A DNA stretch of 64,000 nucleotides from NCBI GenBank assembly GCA_024760905.1, contig CM045746.1:8583966-8647965 (forward strand). Reading direction: 5' to 3'. The stretch comes from Plotosus lineatus (lineage: Eukaryota; Chordata; Actinopteri; Siluriformes; Plotosidae). Positions 56,392-64,000 of the stretch are shown piece after piece; the stretch's first letter is position 1; every line of letters begins with the position of its first letter. A program made the translations under genes and the position numbers. The notes beneath the pieces were generated by a model that saw only the letters and a list, made by a program, of their open reading frames with translations, had not been told where the DNA came from and ran no database searches.

Positions 56392-57541
56392 TACAGTAGG
56401 CCCTTGACTATTTTGCACTCACAATTTGCATATTCGCGGGCTGCCGAGCAACTGTCATGTCATTCAAATCCAGCCAATGGCTGTCCTCCTTCCTGCTGAT
56501 TGGTTGAGATGATGTAACGCCCATTTTTCCTCATTTGCACACAAGTTGTCAATGAGCCTTTTTTTAGTGTGTTTTATTACCAGTTAAGTTCTATGATGTC
56601 ACTCAAACGCCAGCTAAGCACCAGAAAAAGGTAATGACGTTGGATGGCTGTTCTGAAGAAATAAGACTTTCTCCGGAAGAACGAAAGTTTCCTCTGAAGT
56701 GCTTGAAGAGGAATAGTCATCTGAACTGTTGTTAAACACTCCACTATTAAAGTCTTTTGCAATTATTATTCTAGTACAGTACCCAAGTTAATGTTTAGAA
56801 TGCTTGTGTGTGTGATTTTATTTACTGTGGTGTAGCATGTTTCTCATTTCGTTTTGTTTATCCAATTTATTATATTTCTCGTTCTTTTATGCCCTTTTTG
56901 TTTTGGTCTGTGTTTTTGTGGAACTTTGATTTTGGCGCTGTGCCTCTAACTAACTGTTTACTCTCAGCTTCGGCTGAGAGGCGCGGCTGAGCTGCTTGGT
57001 GGCTCACACTTGAATTCACTATTCTCATTTACTCCCAATAAACAAAAGCACGCTCACCTCTGCGCCAGAGGATTAACTCACATCACCGCTTCTTTGGTTT
57101 GTAATGCTCTCTAACCCTCTCACTCTAAAACTCTGATTTCTACCCACTCCGGCTGAGGGGCGTGGCTGAGCTGCTCGGACTGAATGCAGTTCATACCTCA
57201 ATTCAGTCATCTCATGCCTCATAAATAATGCAATACCTTCCTCTAGTGGGCATTTTTGAAAACTACAGTGCTGTATGTTTCAAGGAGAATGCATTTAAAG
57301 GTGTTTTTATATTTATATGCTGTATATTTTATATAAAATATAGCTTATATTTTATTATCAATAAATATCACAGTAAAAAATACAATTTTCTTAATCATTA
57401 CTACATTTTACTACATTAATACTGTATTAATGAGTAAGACTGTCTATAGACCCTTTTTGCTCTTGCGCAGTAACCCGGATGTAATCAGCATGTCCGCCAT
57501 TTTGTGGGCCAAGCAAATAAAAGCCACTGCGTCAGGCCATT

Positions 57542-57860
57542 GTCATTCAGTGAGCACATGCGTGAACATGACCTCATATTCCAAGGCAAAGACAAAGACG
57601 AACTACAGAGACACTGTGGATTGTGTTTCTCGAGAGAGGTACGATGAAAAGTTGCTGTTGATCAGTGATTCGTACACTCGTACGAAGACATACCAGCACA
57701 AGAGTGGACGAAAGACAGAGATACTTTCCCTGATGTTACCTACATCGACATAGTAAACTATCTGGTGAATGGAAGAAGTGCCTACACACTTGAAGAATTA
57801 AAGGCCTACAAATCCCTAGAGGCGTACAACCAGTTCTTCTGTGGTTGGGTGACAGACGTG
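57542..57860 (+). pseudogene. N-terminal exon fragment of a transposon-borne protein of unknown role
   Basis: Two frames: YSKAKTKTNYRDTVDCVSRE near 57580, then (after a shift near 57695) YVDIVNYLVNGRSAYTLEEL and KAYKSLEAYNQFFCGWV to 57858, followed by gtgtgcc, a possible donor. I associate KAYKSLEAYNQF..GWV with N-termini of fish proteins that go on to SWIM and YqaJ exonuclease-like domains; none of those domains is present here. Role unknown. Confidence 0.5.
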
Positions 57861-58058
57861 TGCCATTACCTACCATTACCTACCATTCTTAATTACTTAT
57901 CCTTTTCATGTTAGATGCTTTTGGCAGTGCAAAAAGACTTCCCATAAAGGGGAAATAAAGTGATGTCTTAGGTTTATCTTGATTCTAGTAGGAAAACACT
58001 ACGCATGTAATGGCATCGCCTTATCGTCCGAGTTGCTTTATCATATAAATGTGACTAA

Positions 58059-58295
58059 TCACGTAAACAAAATGTTTTTACCTGGAATAAAATGATCGGA
58101 GCACACCTTTGAATAATTCGATGGCTGAAAATTCTTTCGGTTGATGCTGGAAATCCATAGCAAACGTCTTTCTCGACTCAGCTCTTCTGTTCTTTTGCAT
58201 TCAGTCAAACGCACAGCTGGTATAGGGAAAACTTTTCTCTTGATTTTCTGATTGGACCAATTGCTACACCCGATTACAACACACGTGTGAACCAT
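58059..58295 (-). pseudogene. THAP zinc-finger exon of a DNA transposon
   Basis: MVHTCVVIGCSNWSNQKIKR, VFPIPAV, then RRLLWISSINRKNFQPSN and SKVCSDHFIPG. The C..C start, the Trp and CSDHF give the C2CH THAP pattern, a DNA-binding finger in P-type, Kolobok and related transposases and in host THAP proteins. The frame ends at a good donor (CCAG/gtaaaa at about 58081), as first THAP exons often do. No following exon is present. Confidence 0.8.
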
Positions 58296-58619
58296 TTCCG
58301 TTGATATTTACAACAAATGATCAAAAGGCTTTCCCCAGGCAATTTTCGCCGAGATGGAACTGACTAATGGCGGCTGTCCGTCAAAGCCCGGATGTGTGAC
58401 GTCATGTGAAAAGAGTCTATAGAATGTCTTTAAGAAGCATATTTTAGCGCATGTAATAGATACATAGTATTTTACTTCCGGTTGCTCATTCACGCATGTA
58501 ATGATACATTGGGTTTTATTTCCGGGTACAGAACTTGTGGATTATCTTCATTCGAGGGACGGGCCGGAACCGAACCCCCACGAATATCGAGGGCCTACTG
58601 TACATGTATATATATATAT

Positions 58620-59214
58620 AGTGATACCTCACCTTACGAAATTAATCCATTCCAGAAGTGGCTTTGTAACCTGGATTTTTCATGAGTTGAACTGCATTTC
58701 ACATGTAAAATGAGTGATTCATTCCAAGGCCCCCTATACAACTCCTAAACCCTTTCAAATTTATAAAAGTATACCTTTTTTAAGGCCTTCTGCTTCAATA
58801 TCGTACCGATGGTAGACGGGTTTGGCCATATTCCTTTCTGATATCACTCAAATACATGCCACTAGCCCACTTCTTCTTTTCACTCAAACCAAGAATCACA
58901 CGCGTGTGTGGGCGCGCGTGTGTGTGTGTGTGCGCGCATGTGTTGACCATGTCTTCTTAGCAGAGTTATAATCTTACAAATGTTTATGCAAGGTTAAGCC
59001 TGAGGGGTGGGATGATGGGAGATAGCCAATGGGAGGCCAGTGGGGCGGGATGTTAGGAGATAGCCAATGGGAGTGCAACTCGCGCATTGTTTGAATTTTT
59101 GAGATGGCGCTTTCGTAACGTGAATTTGTTTCGTATTCAGACAGAAACTTTAGGAAAATGTGTTTCATGACCACGATTTTTCATTTGTTGGGACTTTCGT
59201 AAAGTGAGGTACCA

Positions 59215-59215
<1 letters not shown>
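58620..59215. mobile_element. Tigger-like MITE, degraded ends
   Basis: The left end gtgatacctcaccttacg and right end cgtaaagtgaggtaccag face each other across about 600 bp. The interior shares gggaggccagtggggcggg and related blocks with the 14634 and 61316 families. Both ends run into TA microsatellites, so the exact border is lost. Confidence 0.7.
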
Positions 59216-59227
<12 letters not shown>

Positions 59228-59288
<61 letters not shown>

Positions 59289-59308
59289 TTATATATATTA
59301 TATATATA
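59228..59308. repeat. (TA)n microsatellite at the Tc1 left end
   Basis: TA dinucleotide tract from which the TA target of the Tc1 element was probably drawn; a matching (TA)n lies at 60870-60900. Confidence 0.9.
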
Positions 59309-60868
59309 CACTACTCCTTCCCAAAAAATTAGCATATTGTGATAAAGTTCATTATTTTCTGTAATGTCCTAATAAAAATTAAACTTTCATGTATTCTAGA
59401 TTCATTGCACACCAACTGAAATATTTCACGTCTTTAATTGTTTTAATACTGATGATTTTGGCATACAGCTCATGAAAACCCAAAATCCCTATCTCAAAAA
59501 ATTAGCATATTTCATCCAACCAATTAAAAAAAAAGTGTTTTTAATACAAAAAAGTCAACCTTCAAATAATTATGTTCAGTTATGCACTCAATACTTGGTC
59601 AGGGATCCTTTTGCAGAAATGACTGCTCCAATGGGGCGCGGCATGGAGGCAATCAGCCTGTGGCACAGCTGAGGTGTTACGGAGGCCCAGGATGCTTCGA
59701 TAGCGGCCTTAAGCTCATCCACAGTGTTGGGTCTGGTGTCTCTCAAATTTCTCTCCACAATATCCCACAGATTCTCTATGGGCTTCAGGTCAGGAGAGTT
59801 GGCAGGCCAATTGAGCACAGTAATACCATGGTCAGTAAACCATTTAGCAGTGGTTTTGGCACTGTGAGCAGCTGCCAGTTCGTGCTGAAAAATGAAAATC
59901 TTCATCTCCATAAAGCTTTTCAGCAGATGGAAGCATGAAGTGCTCCAAAATCTCCTGATAGCGAGCTGCATTGACCCTGCCCTTGATAAAACACAGTGGA
60001 CCAACACCAGCAGCTGACATGGCACCCCAGACCATCACTGACTGTGGGTACTTGACACTGGACTTCAGGCATTTTGGCATTTCCTTCTCCCCAGTCTTCC
60101 TCCAGACTCTGGCACCTTAATTTCTGAATGACATGCAAAATTTGCTTTCATCCGGAAAAAGTACTTTGGACTACTGAGCAACAGTCCAATGCTGCTTCTC
60201 TGTAGCCCAGGTCAGGCGCTTCTGCCGCCGTTTCTAGTTCAAAAGTGGCTTGACCTGGGGAAGGCGGCACCTGTAGCCCAGTCCACTGCTTCCACAGGTC
60301 CCCCAAGGTCTGGAATCGGCCCTTCTCCACAATCTTCCTCGGGGTCCGGTCACCTCTTCTGGTTGTGCGTGCGTTTTCTGCCACACTTTTTCCTTCCCAC
60401 AGACGTCCCACTGAGGTGCCTTGATACAGCACTCTGGGAAAAGCCTATTCGCTCAGAGATTTCTTTCTGTGTCTTACCCTCTTGCTTGAGGGTGTCAATG
60501 ATGGCCTTCTGGACAGCAGTCAGGTCGGCAGTCTTACCCATGATTGTGGATTCAAGTAATGAACCAGACTGGGAGTTTTTAAAAGCCTCAGGAATCTTTT
60601 GCAGGTGTTTAGAGTTAATTGGTTGATTCAGATGATTAGGTTAATAGCTCGTTTAGAGTATCTTTTCATCATATGCTAATTTTTTGAGACAGGAATTTTG
60701 TGTTTTCATGAGCTGTATGCCAAAATCATCAGTATTAAAACAATTAAAGACCTGAAATATTTCAGTTGGTGTGCAATCAATCTAAAATATATGAAAGTTT
60801 AATTTTTATCAGTACATTACAGAAAATAATGAACTTTATCACAATATGCTAATTTTTTGAGAAGGACT
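59309..60868 (-). mobile_element. Tc1-like element with long IR/DR ends
   Basis: Inverted ends of about 210 bp. Each end holds two direct repeats of aaaaaattagcatatt (near 59326 and 59494 at the left; complements near 60675 and 60845 at the right), the IR/DR layout. TA-rich flanks hide the TSD. The transposase remnant is on the minus strand. Confidence 0.92.
59588..60541 (-). pseudogene. Tc1-like transposase, frameshifted, catalytic Asp changed
   Basis: Frames in order: 60541 MGKTADLTAVQKAIIDTLKQ with FSQSAVSRHLSG (helix-turn-helix); 60432-60148 GDRTPRKIVEKGRFQTLGDL; 60138-59920 EDWGEGNAKMPE; 60080-59844 VMVWGAMSAAGVGPLCF and EILEHFMLPSAEKLYGDEDF; 60025-59588 FIFQHELAAAHSAKTT, ANSPDLKPIENLWDIV, ending SLTKY and stop. 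At least three shifts occur. The second catalytic Asp (FQQD in relatives) reads FQHE; the final Glu of PIENLW remains. Confidence 0.88.
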
Positions 60869-60869
60869 A

Positions 60870-60903
<34 letters not shown>

Positions 60904-60935
60904 CAAATACTGCTTTTACCACACACACACACACA

Positions 60936-60974
<39 letters not shown>

Positions 60975-61315
60975 ACAGAGTACAGTGATACCTAGGCTAA
61001 CAAATTTAATCCGTTCTGAAGGCAAGCTTGTAAGCTGAAAAGTTCATTGGATAAAACAATTATTCCCATAAGAAATAACAGAAAACCCATTACAGTGATC
61101 CCTCACTACTTCGTGCTTCAGTTCCTGCGGCTTCAGTGCATCACGGGTTTTTGAAAAATATTTCATCGAAAAATAAGGAAATTAAGGAAAGATAGGGGAA
61201 AAGTTAAAGAAAATGCCACAAAACAAGACCAATTATGCAAAAAAAAAAAAAAAAAAAACCTCAACTCCAAACAAACAAAACCAAAAAAGCCCCACAAAAT
61301 ACCCAAACAAAACTA

Positions 61316-62400
61316 CAGTCAGCCCCCTACTTATGAAGACCCCTGGGTACGAAATCCCTGGGTTACGAAGATCATTTTCCTAAGTTTCCATTCCTTGGAT
61401 ACGAAAACAACCCCCTGTTACGAAAAGAAATTCAAAATTCAAACGCGCCAATCAAAATTTCACACGATGCGCAAGTTGCTCTCTCATTGGCTGTCTCTCA
61501 ACATCCCACCCCGCTGGCCTCCCAGATAGAGACAGAAGGAAGCTTAACTCTTTAGTTTTTAGTTTAGTTTTTTAAGTTGTTTAATTCAGTAAAATGTTTC
61601 ATAAACGTGGGCACATTTGAGCTCATCTGGAATTCCAATCCCGCAAGGAATGAAGTTAAAGTTGAGTTTGGACCTTCCAACTGTCAAGCAGGGAATGCGC
61701 TTTGAATTCCACGTCTTGTGGGCGTGGCCCGCAGCACGAGCACGTGCGCGAGAGAGCAAGAGAACGATAGAGAGCGAGAGAGAGAGACAGAGAGAGAGAA
61801 CGAAGGAAGCTTCAATCTTTAATTTTTAGTTTAGTTTTTTAAGTTGTTTAATTCAGGGGCAGTGGTGGTCTAGTGGTATAAGGCGCCGGATCGTTGATCC
61901 AAAGGTTGGGGGTTCGAGTCCCACTCTCCACATGGTTGTCATTGTTCCCCCCAGTGCAGCTAACTGGGTTATCAAAGGCCGGCCATGTCTCTCACTGTCT
62001 ATGGTGTGAGGCATGTAAAAGAACCATTGCTGACTTTCGACAAGAGTAGGCTGCAAAGCCGTCAGCGTGTTTCCGCCCTGCGATGGCCTGGCGAGCTGTC
62101 TAGGGTGTACTCTGCCCTCGCCCTGAGTTGGCTGGAATGGGCACCAGCCTCCCCATGACCCTAATTAGGATGAAGCGGTTACAGAAAATGATGATGATGA
62201 TGAAGTTGTTTAATTCAGTAAATATTTAATAAATGTGGGCACATTTGAGCTCATCTGGAATTCCAATACCTCAAGGAATCAAGTTAAAGTTGAGTTTGGA
62301 CCTTCCAACTGTCAAGCAGGGAAAGCGCTTTGAATTCCACGACTTGTGGGCATGGCCCGCTGCGCGAGAGAGCAAGAGAGCGAGAGAGAGATAGACAGGG

Positions 62401-62444
<44 letters not shown>

Positions 62445-62700
62445 AAAAATGTTTAATATGTTAATAAAAATGTTTAAATGGTTTAATAATTAATTTTCTT
62501 TTACTTTTAACACATATTTCAATAAAATTGGTGTACTTTTATCATTTTTAAAGGGTTTATGGGGTTTATCCAGTCCAGAGACTGGAGCTTTGGAACGAAT
62601 TAGGCATTTAACATGTAAAATGTGACCCCAACTGACGAAATCCCCGCGTTACGAAAAAGGGCTCTGGAACGGGTTAATTTCGTAGGTAGGGGGCCGACTG
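61316..62700. mobile_element. Tigger-like element, third level of the nest
   Basis: Ends cagtcagccccctacttat (61316) and the complement of taggtagggggccgactg (62700) with TA at 61314-61315 and 62701-62702. Same family as 14634-15498. It contains two similar blocks (61545-61760 and 62203-62390), an internal duplication around the SINE. Confidence 0.88.
61857..62202 (+). mobile_element. full-length tRNA-derived SINE (family 1), 16-bp TSD
   Basis: Starts gggcagtggtggtctagtgg (A box tggtctagtggt) and has B box ggttcgagtcc near 61910. It has a unique body and an L2-like tail (accctaattaggatgaagcg) ending in (atg)n. It is flanked by aagttgtttaattcag at 61841-61856 and 62203-62218. It is the deepest insertion of the nest and so the youngest there. 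Confidence 0.94.
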
Positions 62701-63542
62701 TACTTACATTTTTATGTTAGGTGCACATCTGTGTGTGTGTGTGTGTGTGTGTTTATATTTTATTTATTTTATAATACATCTTATGCATTATTTTTGAATA
62801 TTTAATTGTTATTATAAGCATTTATAGGGTGGAATATGTATTATATACACATATACATGTACGTATACGTCAGTCGGGGGGGCTCGAGCCTACTTCGCAG
62901 AAATTCGGCATTCGCAGAGGGTCTCGAGCCCCATGACCTACAAAAAGTGAGGGTTCACTGTAATCTGTTTCAAACCCCCTCCCAAACTCATAACCTGCCA
63001 CAGACACGTATATTTGACCCAATATTTTAAAGATAAACATATAAAAACAATAAATATTTCATAACAATAATACATGTACATTAACATTAACAATAATTAA
63101 TAACAAATAATACTGAAAACAAGAATAAACAATAAGTCAACTAACCCTTCCAATCATCAACTGCAGTAAAGATGTCATGTGGGCAGGCAGGAGGTGGTGC
63201 GTAACACAGGAGGTGAATTTTGTGTGTGCACGCTATGAATGCCAGCAAGTGCTATGGTGCAGGAAAAAGCAGCGAGCAAACAATATGAAGTGAAGTAAAG
63301 ACTATAGTCATGCTGGGGGCATGAAATGTTTTTTTTTCTTCCTAGAGGGGGCATCACAGAAATTAATTCGTTCTCGAGCGCAGAGGAATACACGCAGAAG
63401 AATAATACAATGCTAATCAGCCCAGAAAAGCCAATTTGAGGAGAGCTCGTAAAGTGAATTTTTGCTCGTTGGATGGAGAAGATTTTTGGTGGGTTCGAAT
63501 CTCGTATCATGAAAAAATTAGTTAGATGATGTACCACTGTAC

Positions 63543-63632
63543 TTGCGTTTACTGCTGCTCTTGCAATTACTGTTTTTACCTCACACACAGAGAGCTCTTG
63601 TATTCACTGCTTTTGCCTCACATACAAACGTG

Positions 63633-63713
<81 letters not shown>

Positions 63714-64000
63714 GCACACACACACACACAGCGAAAGCACTCGCATTTACTGCACATACACAGAGTACTGCTTTTACCTCACACAAAAAGCACTCGCATT
63801 CACTGCTGTTACCTCATACACACGGCACTCACATTTATTGTTCTAACTTTACATATACACACCACTTACATATACGGCTTTTACCTCACATACACCGAGC
63901 ACACACATTTATTGCTTTTACCTCGCACACAAAAACTCATATTTACTGTTTTTAGTTCACATCCACACAGAGAACTTAAATTTACTGATTTTGCTTCACC
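63543..64000. repeat. compound (CA)n minisatellite, right part
   Basis: Units of gcactcgcatttactgc and ttttacctcacacac recur about ten times. A long (CA)n run lies at 63637-63730. The array runs off the window edge. Confidence 0.85.

Larger units (their letters stand above)
57449..58417. mobile_element. small TIR element with THAP finger and a second partial gene
   Basis: 969 bp between TATA duplications (57445-57448 and 58418-58421); the empty site tgtttatagaatg is seen at 12254-12266. Ends gaccctttttgc and the complement of gaaaagagtc are only roughly alike. The right end carries a THAP exon on the minus strand, and the left end a different exon on the plus strand, so the two partial genes point at each other. 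The superfamily is not established. Confidence 0.75.
56394..58600. mobile_element. Tigger-like element carrying a nested THAP-finger TIR element
   Basis: Ends cagtaggcccttgactat (56394) and the complement of tcgagggcctactg (58600) between TA dinucleotides. The interior matches 12110-12448. An unclassified 400-base stretch (about 56795-57200, with aataaa near 57040 and two ggctgagctgct motifs) may be another insertion. The THAP element lies at 57449-58417. Confidence 0.8.
61093..62960. mobile_element. TIR element, second level of the nest
   Basis: Ends cagtgatccctcactactt (61093) and the complement of gtgagggttcactg (62960) with TA at 61091-61092 and 62961-62962. Same family as 49914-53193. 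Split by the element at 61316-62700; on rejoining, its sequence (acaaaac|tacttacattttt) matches the other copy. Confidence 0.87.
60983..63540. mobile_element. outer Tigger-like element of a four-level nest
   Basis: The left end cagtgatacctaggctaac follows TA at 60981-60982; the right end gatgtaccactg precedes TA at 63541. The left part reads attcccataagaaataacag and aaaacccatta, and resumes at 62961 with taatctgtttcaaacccc after the next element. A hAT-like fragment (gggggcatgaaatgtttttt) lies near 63318. Confidence 0.7.

Noticed and set aside
56177..56499. His/Thr-rich frames
   Set aside because: Translations of (CA)n tracts. The same applies at 31343-31646, 53756-54056, 54900-55235 and 63526-63846.
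61857..61930. tRNA genes at SINE heads (here and at 20699, 16371, 664)
   Set aside because: They are tRNA-like promoters within flanked, TSD-bounded SINEs and lack a proper acceptor stem.

Overview
The window is repeat-rich nuclear DNA from a vertebrate, almost certainly a ray-finned fish. It contains one recognisable host gene, a kelch-like gene on the minus strand that matches KLHL5 best. Ten of its coding exons can be placed base by base, from the BTB exon at 55243-55425 down to the stop codon at 29179-29181. Together they give 581 codons: BTB, BACK and six kelch repeats. The first coding exon(s) and the promoter are not visible and probably lie beyond 64 kb. Small ancestral-looking introns (79-122 bp) alternate with introns swollen by transposons (3.1, 6.6 and 12.9 kb).

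Nearly everything else is transposon sequence, much of it nested. (1) An RTE-clade non-LTR retrotransposon is present as at least seven pieces: 1202-3520, 18070-18444, 18827-19910, 31808-34874, 43628-44033, 45926-47102 and 50240-52893, plus fragments. Five have exact 12-18 bp target-site duplications (TSDs). All look dead, through truncation, frameshifts, FADD to FADE, or loss of the endonuclease QETRW motif. (2) hAT elements with exact 8-bp TSDs lie at 39212-42172, 44426-47902 and 17031-17436, with an imperfect one at 6938-7508. (3) Tc1/mariner elements lie at about 8340-8735, 13960-15600, 44200-48690 and 59309-60868. (4) Many Tigger/pogo-like elements carry TA duplications and often keep only the N-terminal helix-turn-helix of the transposase. 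(5) There are at least four tRNA-derived SINE families. (6) Two solo-LTR-like units sit in opposite orientation inside one Tigger copy.

Layout. 0-28 kb is intergenic, downstream of klhl5, with transposons, SINEs and a degenerate minisatellite at 15.6-16.6 kb. 29.2-55.4 kb is the klhl5 locus. Within it, intron 31.1-37.75 kb holds an RTE inside a Tigger-like element and a GC-rich 30-bp minisatellite. Intron 39.15-42.21 kb is almost wholly a hAT with a Tigger inside and two LTRs inside that. Intron 42.35-55.24 kb holds a Tc1 interrupted by a hAT interrupted by RTE, and a second RTE inside a TIR element. 55.4-64 kb is klhl5 upstream or 5' intron sequence, with a CA-rich minisatellite split by several stacked insertions and a small THAP-finger element.

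The transposons are related to each other. One SINE copy carries an RTE-type 3' tail instead of the L2-like tail of its relatives, and an internally deleted RTE (5' end joined to 3' end, 18-bp TSD) shows how such a tail could arise. Family names and the KLHL5 assignment rest on remembered family motifs. Coordinates, splice junctions, TSDs and terminal repeats were read from the sequence.
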